This document shows positions 33,687 to 41,697 of a stretch of 64,000 bases of DNA, in pieces. The stretch's first letter is position 1; each line of letters begins with the position of its first letter. Source of the DNA: CAMDHY01 sp046156265 (GTDB lineage Bacteria; Pseudomonadota; Alphaproteobacteria; Rhizobiales; Segnochrobactraceae); the NCBI RefSeq assembly GCF_046156265.1, contig NZ_JAWDIR010000043.1, positions 1 through 64,000 on the forward strand, in the 5' to 3' direction. The translations under genes were made by a program, and so were the position numbers. The notes under the pieces are model-generated. The model saw nothing but the letters and a program-made list of their open reading frames with translations. It searched no databases and was not told where the DNA came from.

Positions 33687-34494
33687 GCCGGCCGCTGCCG
33701 TGACCACCGCACCCGCCAAGCTCGCGCTCTCCGGCGTCTCCCACCGCTTCGGCGAGACCGTCGCGCTGGCGCCGACGGATCTCACCATTGCGCCGGGCGA
33801 GTTCGTCTCGGTCGTCGGCCCGTCGGGCTGCGGCAAGAGCACGATGTTCAACATCATCGCCGGCGTGCTGTCGCCGACCGGCGGTCGCGTCTCCGTCGAC
33901 GGCCGGGACGTCACCGGCCGGGCTGGCGAGGTCGGCTACATGCTGCAGAAGGACCTCTTGCTGCCCTGGCGCACGGTGCTCGAGAACATCGTGCTCGGCG
34001 CCACGCTAAAGGGCGGGGCGAGCCGCAAGGAGCGCGAGGAGGGTGTGGCGCTCGCCCGCCGCTACGGCCTCGGCGATTTCGTCAACCACTATCCGGCGGC
34101 GCTGTCGGGCGGCATGCGCCAGCGCGTCGCCCTGATGCGCACGCTCGCCATGCACCGCGACGTGCTTCTGCTCGACGAGCCGTTCGGCGCGCTCGATTCG
34201 CAGACGCGCTTTGCCATGCAGCAGTGGCTGCTCAGCGTCTGGGAGCGGGAAGGGCGCACCATCGTCTTCGTCACCCACGACATCGACGAGTCGGTGTTCC
34301 TGTCGGACCGGGTGGTGGTGATGTCGCCGCGGCCGGGCCGCATCCGGCGGATCCTCGAGGTGCCGATCCCGCGACCGCGGCCGGTGTCGTGCCTGACGAC
34401 GCCGGAGTTCGCGGCGATCAAGCGCGAGATCCTCGACATCATCTACGAGGCGCCGCCGACGATCGAAGGCGTGCCGCAGGAGACCGGCGCATGA
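33664..34494 (+). CDS. ABC transporter ATP-binding protein (SsuB/TauB family)
   Basis: A 276-residue ATPase with Walker A (GPSGCGKST), Q-loop (GYMLQKDLLLPW), signature (LSGGMRQR), Walker B (VLLLDEPFG) and H-loop (FVTHDIDE). It belongs to the nitrate/sulfonate/taurine-type family. GTG 33664 overlaps the M24 gene; GTG 33700 is an alternative start closer to the usual family N-terminus. Its stop overlaps the permease start as ATGA. Confidence 0.92.
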   Translation: MTPAPSSEPAAAVTTAPAKLALSGVSHRFGETVALAPTDLTIAPGEFVSVVGPSGCGKSTMFNIIAGVLSPTGGRVSVDGRDVTGRAGEVGYMLQKDLLLPWRTVLENIVLGATLKGGASRKEREEGVALARRYGLGDFVNHYPAALSGGMRQRVALMRTLAMHRDVLLLDEPFGALDSQTRFAMQQWLLSVWEREGRTIVFVTHDIDESVFLSDRVVVMSPRPGRIRRILEVPIPRPRPVSCLTTPEFAAIKREILDIIYEAPPTIEGVPQETGA

Positions 34495-35294
34495 ACGGCC
34501 GCGGCGCACTCGTCCTCAAGGTCGTCTATCCGCTGCTGGCGCTACTGCTGGTGATCGTGGTCTGGCACCTCGCCGTCGCCTACTACCAGATCCCGCGCTA
34601 CGTGCTCCCAGCGCCGCACGACGTCGCGCTCCACATCGCCGACGACTGGCCGGCGCTGATGAAGGGATTCGGCGTCACCTTCATCGAGTTCCTGCTCGGG
34701 TTCGTGCTCGGGGCGGGCGCGGGCTTCGTCTTCGCCGTGCTGATGGACGCGGCGCAGCCGGTGCGCGGCATCCTCTATCCGATCCTGATCGTCAGCCAGG
34801 CGATCCCGATCGTTGCGATCGCCGCCGCCCTGACGATCTGGCTCGGCTTCGGGCTGGCGCCGAAGCTCGTCATCGTCGCGCTGGTGGTGTTCTTTCCCGT
34901 CGTCGTCAACGTCCTCGACGGTCTCGCCTCGGTGGACGCCGACCTCCTGAAGCTCGTCCGCGCCATGGGCGCCTCGAAGCTGCAGGTGTTCCGACACGTC
35001 AAGCTGCCGGCGACCTACTCGCCGCTGTTCTCGGCGCTCAAGCTGTCGGCGACGTTCAGCGTCACCGGCGCGGTGATCGCCGAGTGGACGGCCTCGACCA
35101 GTGGCGGCATCGGCGCCTACCTGCTGCAGGCGAACTCGCGCCTCAACACCTCCGGCACCTTCGCGGCCATCGCCTTCCTCGCGGCCCTCGGCGTCGTCGC
35201 CTTCCTGCTCGTCGTGCTGACCGAGCGCCTTCTGACGCCGTGGCGCACCTCCTCCACCGCCCGCCGCTGGTCGCGCGCCTACTGGCGCGGATAG
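34491..35294 (+). CDS. ABC transporter permease (SsuC/TauC family)
   Basis: A 267-residue membrane protein with about six helices and the cytoplasmic EAA loop in LKLVRAMGASKLQVFRHVKLPATYSPLFSALKL. It begins at ATG 34491 overlapping the ATPase stop, so the four genes 31964-35294 form one importer operon. It probably works as a homodimer with the ATPase. Confidence 0.92.
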   Translation: MNGRGALVLKVVYPLLALLLVIVVWHLAVAYYQIPRYVLPAPHDVALHIADDWPALMKGFGVTFIEFLLGFVLGAGAGFVFAVLMDAAQPVRGILYPILIVSQAIPIVAIAAALTIWLGFGLAPKLVIVALVVFFPVVVNVLDGLASVDADLLKLVRAMGASKLQVFRHVKLPATYSPLFSALKLSATFSVTGAVIAEWTASTSGGIGAYLLQANSRLNTSGTFAAIAFLAALGVVAFLLVVLTERLLTPWRTSSTARRWSRAYWRG

Positions 35295-35337
35295 CGGCGG
35301 GAGGGGCTGCGCGGGGCCGTCGGTCGCCTCAGGGACC

Positions 35338-36390
35338 CTACGGGATCAGCACGGCTCTGCCGTGGATCTTGCCGTGGTGGAGGTCGTGCAGCGCCTGGTC
35401 GGCCTTGGCGAGCGGGTACTCGACGACGGCGAGATCGACCAGGCCGCGGTCGGCGAGCGCCATCAACTCGTTGAGCTCCGCCCAGGTGCCGACCAGATTG
35501 CCGATGATGTTCTTCTCGGTGATGACGAGGTCGACGGTTGGCACGCGGATGTCTTCGCCGTAGCCGACGACGTAGTAGCTGCCCATGCCGCGCGTCATGG
35601 CGAGGCCCTTTCCGGTGGTGCCCTTCTCGCCGACGAAGTCGATCACCGCTTCGGCGCCGGCGCCGCCGGTGAGCGCGAGCACGGCCTCGACCTCGTCGCC
35701 ATCGGCCTTGACGAGGTGGTCCGCGCCGCTCTTCTTGGCGAGCGCCAGCGAGGCGTCGGACTTGTCGACGACTATGATGTCGGCGGCGCACATCGCCTTC
35801 AGGCACTGGATGCCGATGTGGCCGAGACCACCGGCGCCGATCACCACGCAGCTCTCGCCCGGCAGGAGGTGGCGTGTCGCCTTCTTGACGGCCCGGTAGG
35901 CGGTGAGGCCGGCGTCGGCGTAAGGGGCGACGTCCTTCGGTGCCAGCGTGCGCGGCAGCGCCACGATGTTGCGCTCCGAGGTGCAGAGGAACTCGGCATA
36001 GCCGCCGTTGCAGTCGAGACCGGGAAACTTGCCCGGACCGTGCATGTCGAAGCCGCGCCGGCAGGCGAGGCAGGTGCCGCCGGTGATCTTCGGGTGGACG
36101 ATGACCGGATCGCCGACCTTGATGCCCTCGACCTCCTTGCCGACCTCCTCCACCCAGCCGGCATTCTCGTGACCCATGATGAGCGGCAGCAGCTTGTCAC
36201 CGGTCGGGTCGATGTGCGGCTTCCACACCCCCTCAATGATGTGCAGGTCTGTCCGGCAGACCCCGGCGCCGCCGATGCGGACGATGACGTCGGTCGACTT
36301 CGTGATCCTGGGATCGGGCACCTCTTCTTCGCTCACCCATCCGCTTCCGGTCAGGCTCTCGTCGTAGCGCCGCAGCACCTGGGCCTTCAT
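35338..36390 (-). CDS. Zinc-dependent alcohol dehydrogenase of the monooxygenase cluster
   Basis: A 350-residue medium-chain dehydrogenase. Catalytic zinc residues are Cys45 (GVCRTDLH) and His74-Glu75 (GHENAG); the Rossmann motif is GAGGLGHIGIQ. The structural zinc lobe is degenerate: Cys107 and Cys110 remain but the other two expected cysteines are Gly104 and Gly118. As the last gene downstream of the diiron monooxygenase it probably oxidises the alcohol product (for example 2-propanol to acetone), as adh genes do in known propane clusters. The start is ATG 36390. Confidence 0.88.
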   Translation of the reverse strand: MKAQVLRRYDESLTGSGWVSEEEVPDPRITKSTDVIVRIGGAGVCRTDLHIIEGVWKPHIDPTGDKLLPLIMGHENAGWVEEVGKEVEGIKVGDPVIVHPKITGGTCLACRRGFDMHGPGKFPGLDCNGGYAEFLCTSERNIVALPRTLAPKDVAPYADAGLTAYRAVKKATRHLLPGESCVVIGAGGLGHIGIQCLKAMCAADIIVVDKSDASLALAKKSGADHLVKADGDEVEAVLALTGGAGAEAVIDFVGEKGTTGKGLAMTRGMGSYYVVGYGEDIRVPTVDLVITEKNIIGNLVGTWAELNELMALADRGLVDLAVVEYPLAKADQALHDLHHGKIHGRAVLIP

Positions 36391-36540
36391 ACGTCTCTCC
36401 CTCGTTGTCGCCGGACGTCTTTCGCGTCGTCCCGGAGCGCACCGTTGCAATTCACACACGTCCGCCTTCGCGGCCGGCGCGGATGAGCGCCGGTCGCGTC
36501 AACACCGCATTCGCCACCGGAGGGTGGCGCTACGGATCGT

Positions 36541-36723
36541 TCAGTGGTCGACCTTGGCCGCCGCAGCGAACGGCTTGTTCTCGGCGATGAAGCGCGCCGC
36601 CAGCACGAGCGCGCCCATCGAGAAGTCCTTGCCGTGCGCCTGCACCATGCGCGCCGACAGGGCAGCGATCTCCTGGAAGAAGCGATCCTTGCTCTCTTCT
36701 TCGGGGGTGAGCTTGGCTTCCAT
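36541..36723 (-). CDS. 60-residue hypothetical protein of the monooxygenase locus
   Basis: A short soluble protein, charged at the N-terminus (MEAKLTPEEESKDRFFQEI), then an amphipathic and a hydrophobic helix (SMGALVLAARFIAENKP). AGGAG lies five to eight bases before ATG 36723. No family is recognised. Its place between the propeller gene and the dehydrogenase, in the same direction, suggests it belongs to the monooxygenase regulon. Confidence 0.6.
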   Translation of the reverse strand: MEAKLTPEEESKDRFFQEIAALSARMVQAHGKDFSMGALVLAARFIAENKPFAAAAKVDH

Positions 36724-36796
36724 GGGAACTCCTGTCGTGACTTTGACGGATCGATCGGACGAGCCTGCCGGAGCCGGCGCGGGGCAGGGGGCCCGG

Positions 36797-37918
36797 CTAC
36801 TTGAACAGGTGCGGCGGAAACTCGACGAGCGCGGCAGTGCCGGCACTGGTGCCGAAGGCAAGGTGGCGGCCGTCGCGCGACCAGCGCAGATCCTGGACGG
36901 CACCGTCGCCGGAGGCCTTCACCAGCAGCTCGTCACGGCGACCGATCTCGCTCACCAGCACCATGCCGTTCTCGTAGCCGGCGGCGACGAGCGGCCGGTC
37001 GCCCCGGACGTCGACGGCGGACACGGCAACGAGGCTCGGACGGCCGGTCTCGACGCTGCGCCGGCCGCCGTCCGCGTCGTGCCCATCCCCCACCGGCCAG
37101 GCGACGACGCGAAAGGCACCGGAGGTCACGAGCCGGCGGCCGTCGCGGCTCCACGAGAGCGAACCCACCGGCGCCGGATAGTCCGCATGGCGAACCACGG
37201 CACCCGTCTCGCTGTCGACGAGCGCGATGCCGCCCGATGACAGTGCGGCGGCGACGTGTGCGCCGTCTGGGCTCCAGGCGAGTCGGTTGATGCCGGCGAG
37301 CTCGATCGTGAGCACTGCTGCGCCGGGTGCGTCGGTGTCCCGCACCGTCAGGCGGGTGGCGGTCGCGCCGGCGATCTGGCGGCCGTCGCGTGCAACGGCG
37401 AGGGCAGTGGTCGCGGCCCCCGTCTCGAAGAGGTGCTGCGCCGGCGCGCCGTCAGCCGCATGGTGGGCGACGGCGCCACCAGAGGCGACGAGGACGCCGC
37501 CGTCCGCCAGAGCGGCGATAGCTTCGACGGGTCCGTCGCCATCGGCCGCCATCGGCAGGAGGAAGCCGGTCGGCGTGATGCGCACGAGCCGCCCACAGGC
37601 GCTGCCGGCGACGAAGCCGCTCGCACCGAAGGCCGCGATCCGCACGGGGGCGTCGCCGATCGGGACCTGCACCATCGGCGGCACGGGCTTGGCCCGCGGG
37701 CTGATCGTCGCTCGACCACTCTCGACCGAGACGCGGAACCGGCTCACCGTCGATTCCGCGTCCGCGATCGGCGCGAGGGCGACCGAACCGTTGGCGAGCG
37801 CGAAGGCGGCCGCGGCGCCGGAGGCGTCGTAGGCACACCTCTCGACCGCGGCGCCCGCGGCCCATTGCCGGCCGATCAGCCCGAACAGCGACGGCGCTTG
37901 CGCTTCTGCGACGGCCAT
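36797..37918 (-). CDS. Cytoplasmic WD40-like beta-propeller protein
   Basis: A 373-residue protein without signal peptide. Repeats of WD40 type are clearest in the C-terminal half: INRLAWSPDGAHVAAALSSGGIALVD, VGSLSWSRDGRRLVTSGAFRVVAWPV and VQDLRWSRDGRHLAFGTSAGTAALVEF, with weaker repeats before (about seven blades fit the length). No enzymatic motif is seen, so it should be a protein-interaction scaffold. WD40 proteins are rare in bacterial oxygenase loci. Its orientation and 58-base spacing to the coiled-coil gene upstream indicate a shared transcript. Confidence 0.78.
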   Translation of the reverse strand: MAVAEAQAPSLFGLIGRQWAAGAAVERCAYDASGAAAAFALANGSVALAPIADAESTVSRFRVSVESGRATISPRAKPVPPMVQVPIGDAPVRIAAFGASGFVAGSACGRLVRITPTGFLLPMAADGDGPVEAIAALADGGVLVASGGAVAHHAADGAPAQHLFETGAATTALAVARDGRQIAGATATRLTVRDTDAPGAAVLTIELAGINRLAWSPDGAHVAAALSSGGIALVDSETGAVVRHADYPAPVGSLSWSRDGRRLVTSGAFRVVAWPVGDGHDADGGRRSVETGRPSLVAVSAVDVRGDRPLVAAGYENGMVLVSEIGRRDELLVKASGDGAVQDLRWSRDGRHLAFGTSAGTAALVEFPPHLFK

Positions 37919-37976
37919 GATCCTCAATCCTCTCCCACGGAGACCTGCCTGGCGACACCGCGCCCGAGCGCCGGCC

Positions 37977-38276
37977 TCAGCTTCCGGCGATCCTGCTATC
38001 CAGTTCGTCCAGGCGTGCGTGCCAGTCCGCCAGTTCCTCGTCGCAGACCCGCAGCGCCAGACGTGCCGTCTCGAAGCGCTCGCGCGCGGTGGCGAGCGCC
38101 TCGGCGGCGAACGACCCGTCCGGCGACGCGTCGCGCTCGCAGCGCAACACCTCCATTTCGCAGCCACCGAACACCTGCCGGTCGTAGAGATGCCGCGAAT
38201 TCAGGCGGGAGATCTCCTGGACGATCTGCATGCGCAGCATGAACAGCTCGTGGATGGCGGGGGAGGCGTTCGTCAC
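37977..38276 (-). CDS. Helical coiled-coil hypothetical protein (99 residues)
   Basis: A small, charged, all-helical protein. Two predicted helices (HELFMLRMQIVQEISRLNSRHLYDRQ and EALATARERFETARLALRVCDEELADWHARLDELDSRI) have heptad spacing, compatible with a helical hairpin or coiled-coil dimer. No family is recognised. It lies 30 bases after the 160-residue gene and just before the beta-propeller gene. Confidence 0.62.
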   Translation of the reverse strand: MTNASPAIHELFMLRMQIVQEISRLNSRHLYDRQVFGGCEMEVLRCERDASPDGSFAAEALATARERFETARLALRVCDEELADWHARLDELDSRIAGS

Positions 38277-38306
38277 CGGAGAGCTCCCTGCCGATTGCTC
38301 GTGGTC

Positions 38307-38789
38307 TCAGCCATCGCGGAACCCCTCCGACGGTGAAGCCCGCGCTATCGCCACTTCGGCCAGGATCTCGCCGAGCCCGCCGAGGTTGGAGACGAAGTGC
38401 GCCTCCGCGCTCTCGATCGTCGAGCGCAGCGTGTCCCAGACGTCGGCGCGCAGCAGCCGCATTGGATCGCCCGCCAGCCGCTCGAACGCCTGCAATCCGA
38501 ACTGGTGCTTCAGGGCGACGTTGCTCAGCACGAAGTCGGTCAGCTCGCGCGCGTGCGTCTCGACGAAGATGCGCAGAAAGGGGTGGTCCCCGTAGACGAC
38601 GGTCCGCCGGCCAAGCTCGGCTTCGATCACCTGCTGGAAATGCCGGTTCAGCAAGTATTGGCTTTCGCCGACGAAGCGCATGACGAACGCGATGTCGCGG
38701 TCGGCGTGCTCGAGCATCGCCGAGGCGACAGTCGTCGCGCTGGATGGTGCTCCACCGACGCCCCGACCTTCAGGCGCGAAATTCGCCAC
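38307..38789 (-). CDS. Helical hypothetical protein (160 residues)
   Basis: After a loose 25-residue N-terminus the protein is predicted almost fully helical (RDIAFVMRFVGESQYLLNRHFQQVIEAELGRRT, then RIFVETHARELTDFVLSNVALKHQFGLQAFERLAG, then DTLRSTIESAEAHFVSNLGGLGEILAEVA). The long amphipathic helices recall phasin-like or four-helix proteins but no family is assigned. It follows the sigma54 activator by 39 bases on the same strand. Confidence 0.62.
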   Translation of the reverse strand: MANFAPEGRGVGGAPSSATTVASAMLEHADRDIAFVMRFVGESQYLLNRHFQQVIEAELGRRTVVYGDHPFLRIFVETHARELTDFVLSNVALKHQFGLQAFERLAGDPMRLLRADVWDTLRSTIESAEAHFVSNLGGLGEILAEVAIARASPSEGFRDG

Positions 38790-38828
38790 GGCGCGTTCCT
38801 CTTCCTTCCCGACCCGGAGTGGGCCCGC

Positions 38829-40952
38829 TCAGTCTTCCGCCTTGTAGTGCTGCAGCTTTCGGTAGAGCGTGCTCCGCGAAACGCCGAGCCTCTCGGCGGC
38901 GACGGACATGTTGCCGCCGGATGCCGCGACCGCCTGCTGGATGACGCGGCGCTCGGTCTCGTCCAGACGCGAGATTTCGTCGGGACCGGTCGAGGCGCCG
39001 AATTGCACCGACTTGCCGAGGGCGGCGCGCTCGGGCTCGGGATGTGCCGCATCCCGGCGCGGCTTGAGGTCCTCGACGAAATCTTCCGGGAAATCCTCGA
39101 CACCGACGACCCGGCTCGTCGACATCAACGCCAGGTTCTCGATCAGATTGCGCAGCTCGCGCACATTGCCCGGCCAGTCGTAAGTCTGAAGAAGATCGAT
39201 GACGCTGTCGCGGAAGCGCAGCGGTTCCATGCCGTATGTTTCGGATATCTGGCGGTTGAAGTGATAGACGAGCAGCTCCACGTCGCCTTGCCGGTCGCGT
39301 AAGGGTGGAATGGTGATCCTGACGGCGCCGATCCGGAAATAGAGATCCTTGCGGAAGCGTCCCTCGGCGACGTCCTTGCGCAGGTTGCGGTTGGTCGAGG
39401 CGATGAGATGAACGTCGACCGGCCTCGGCTTGCTGTCGCCGAGACGGTAGACCATCCGCTCTTCCAGCACGCGCAGCAGGTAGGGCTGCAGGTCGAGCGG
39501 CATCTCGCCGATCTCGTCGAGGCTGAGCACGCCGCCCTGGGCAGTCTCGAAGCGGCCCTGGCGGCCATCGCGTGTGGCCCCCGTGAAGGCGCCGGCGGCG
39601 TGGCCGAACAGTTCGCCGCCGATCAAATCCTTGGAGACAGCGCCGCAGTTGAAGGCGACGAACGGTTCCTTGCCGGTCTGCATCCCGGCCGCGTGGATGA
39701 GCCGGGCGAACAATTCCTTGCCGACCCCGGTCTCTCCTTCGAGCAGGATCGCGCACTTGCCGTTCGCGGCCCGCTCGGCACGATCGATCGCGTCCAGCAG
39801 CGGCGCGCTCTGTCCGACGATGGCCAGTTTCGCCGCCGTCAGAGCATCCACCGCGACCGGCACCGGCATGAGCGCGCTGCGGCTGGCCGAGACGGCCGGG
39901 CGCGGCCGAGGCCCGAGCACGAGAACGGCGCCAGAGACGGTCCCGTCGACGACGAGCGGTTCGAGGCTCTGGCCGCGCAGCGCCTCCGGCAGGTGACCGG
40001 CGAGGTCGCCCCGGACGCCGTCCGGACCGAAATCGATGATCTGGCGGCCGACCTGCAACTCCGTCGCCTGATCGAGCGATCGCCATCGCATCGGCGCCGT
40101 GTCGCTCAGATGGATGATGCGACCGAAGCCGTCGAGCACGATGAGCCCGTCGCCACCGGAGAAGCTGCGCACTTTCGAGAGACACGCCTCGAGGAGCCTC
40201 ATCCGCTCGATGCGCGCCTGCTCGGCGAGCGCCAGTTCGATGTGGTTGGCCGCCACCATGCCGAGGGCGATGTTGTGGCGATGGAAGATGTCCTCCGGGC
40301 CGGAGAAGTCGATGATGCCGACGATGCTGCCGTCGATCGGGCTGCGGATCGGCGCGCCGACACAGGTCCACGCCTTCACGCCTTCGCAGAAGTGCTCGGC
40401 TGCATGCACGTAGACGGGCTGGCCGGTGACGAGGGCGGTTCCGATCCCGTTGGTGCCGGTGACGGATTCGCCCCAGCTCGCGCCGACTTCGAGGCGGATG
40501 TCGTGGCCCGCATCTATGGTGGCGCGGTCGCCGCCGACATCGAGGATCACACCGGTGTCGTCGGTGATCACCACCATCGTCGCCGTTTCGCCGAGAATCT
40601 CGCCGATGCGCTCGAAGGTGGGGCGCGTCGCCGACAGAAGGCCGCGATTTCGCTGCCGCAACTCGTGCAGGAGGTCGGGAGGCGCGCTCTCGGGACTCCC
40701 GCGGCCACGCGCGTCGACCCCCACCTCGATGCTGCGCATCCACGACCGCTCGATGACGCGTCGCACCAGCGCCCGCGAAGGCGAGGCGGCTGCGGCGCCG
40801 GAGGTGACGAACCGCTCCCACGCCATGCGGGTGGCGCGCTCGTCGTAGCGGTCGAGGTCGTCGCGATCGCCCTCGGCCGATGCCAGCGAGCGGAAGCCGG
40901 GCGGCGGATCGAACGGATCGGACGACTTGGGCATCGGCGCATCCGTCTGCAT
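38829..40952 (-). CDS. prmR: Sigma54-dependent transcriptional activator (AcoR/MimR-like)
   Basis: A 707-residue enhancer-binding protein. A GAF-type sensor lies at about 110-250 and a PAS-like segment at about 260-345. The AAA+ domain has Walker A GETGVGKE (406-413), the sigma54-contact loop GAFTGA (454-459), Walker B-type VLSLDEIGEM and the arginine-finger region. A Fis-type helix-turn-helix ends the protein (RVIQQAVAASGGNMSVAAERLGVSRSTLYRKL). It resembles AcoR and the MimR/PrmR activators of propane monooxygenase clusters and should act at the -24/-12 promoter at 50161-50178, sensing a small organic inducer. Confidence 0.92.
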   Translation of the reverse strand: MQTDAPMPKSSDPFDPPPGFRSLASAEGDRDDLDRYDERATRMAWERFVTSGAAAASPSRALVRRVIERSWMRSIEVGVDARGRGSPESAPPDLLHELRQRNRGLLSATRPTFERIGEILGETATMVVITDDTGVILDVGGDRATIDAGHDIRLEVGASWGESVTGTNGIGTALVTGQPVYVHAAEHFCEGVKAWTCVGAPIRSPIDGSIVGIIDFSGPEDIFHRHNIALGMVAANHIELALAEQARIERMRLLEACLSKVRSFSGGDGLIVLDGFGRIIHLSDTAPMRWRSLDQATELQVGRQIIDFGPDGVRGDLAGHLPEALRGQSLEPLVVDGTVSGAVLVLGPRPRPAVSASRSALMPVPVAVDALTAAKLAIVGQSAPLLDAIDRAERAANGKCAILLEGETGVGKELFARLIHAAGMQTGKEPFVAFNCGAVSKDLIGGELFGHAAGAFTGATRDGRQGRFETAQGGVLSLDEIGEMPLDLQPYLLRVLEERMVYRLGDSKPRPVDVHLIASTNRNLRKDVAEGRFRKDLYFRIGAVRITIPPLRDRQGDVELLVYHFNRQISETYGMEPLRFRDSVIDLLQTYDWPGNVRELRNLIENLALMSTSRVVGVEDFPEDFVEDLKPRRDAAHPEPERAALGKSVQFGASTGPDEISRLDETERRVIQQAVAASGGNMSVAAERLGVSRSTLYRKLQHYKAED

Positions 40953-41056
40953 CTGGGAACCTACCGATCGTGCGTGCCGGCGATGGCCGGCGGGTCGGGG
41001 CCGTCACGGGCGATGTCCGCCCGACCGTCCGTCACTCGGAAGCTCGCGTGCGTGCG

Positions 41057-41557
41057 TCAGCGGTCGTCGTCGTGGTCGATGTCGAGGCGATCCGCGATGT
41101 CGCGCTTCAGCAGGTCGTCGGCATCGTCTGCCGCCATGTCGCGGCCATCGAGGTCTGCGAGACGCTCGACGAGATCGCTTTCCAGCGGGACGTAGAAGCC
41201 GTTCTCACGGGTCGCCAGCCTGAACCGCCGGGCGCTGCGTGGTCCGCGAAGCTCGCCCAGATAGTGCAGCTGTCGGCCGGACACCAAATCGGCGACGACG
41301 ACGCGGTTGTTGGGGCTGATGCGTACGTAGGGACGCAATTCGACCGCCTGGCTTCCCGGCGTATAGCCGGACTGCGAAGACTTCTCGAAGACATCCGGTG
41401 CGGCGGGCTGTTGCGCAGCCCGACGCATCTCGCCGAAACGCCCGGCGCTCAAATGGTTCGCGAGCTTCTCGATCGTCCCGCGGTTCTGCTGGATCAATCG
41501 TCTTGCCTCGACGTCTTCACGTCGGGGTCCGTCTCGCTTTGAGATGATGTGAACCAC
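41057..41557 (-). CDS. Hypothetical protein between chaperonin and activator genes (166 residues)
   Basis: A soluble protein with a charged helical start (REDVEARRLIQQNRGTIEKLANHLSAGRFGEMRRAA), a disordered linker and a beta-rich part (RPYVRISPNNRVVVADLVSGRQLHYLGELRGPRSARRFRLATRENGFYVPLESDLVERLADLD). No family is recognised. It lies between the GroEL-like and activator genes on the same strand and may be an assembly or regulatory factor; that is context only. Confidence 0.62.
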   Translation of the reverse strand: MVHIISKRDGPRREDVEARRLIQQNRGTIEKLANHLSAGRFGEMRRAAQQPAAPDVFEKSSQSGYTPGSQAVELRPYVRISPNNRVVVADLVSGRQLHYLGELRGPRSARRFRLATRENGFYVPLESDLVERLADLDGRDMAADDADDLLKRDIADRLDIDHDDDR

Positions 41558-41697
41558 GTTTTCCCTCCCGCAACTGTTCCGACGATTTGTTCCCAGCCAT
41601 ACTTCAGCTATGGAAATCTGTCGGTCAGCGACTTTTCTGGAACTGTATCAACAATGAGATCAACGGTCACTGATTTGTCACTGGCGGAGCATGACGA

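Noticed and set aside
41558..41697. Second sigma54 promoter upstream of the 166-residue gene
   Set aside because: GGAACAGTTGC looks similar but the GG to GC spacing is seven instead of ten bases.
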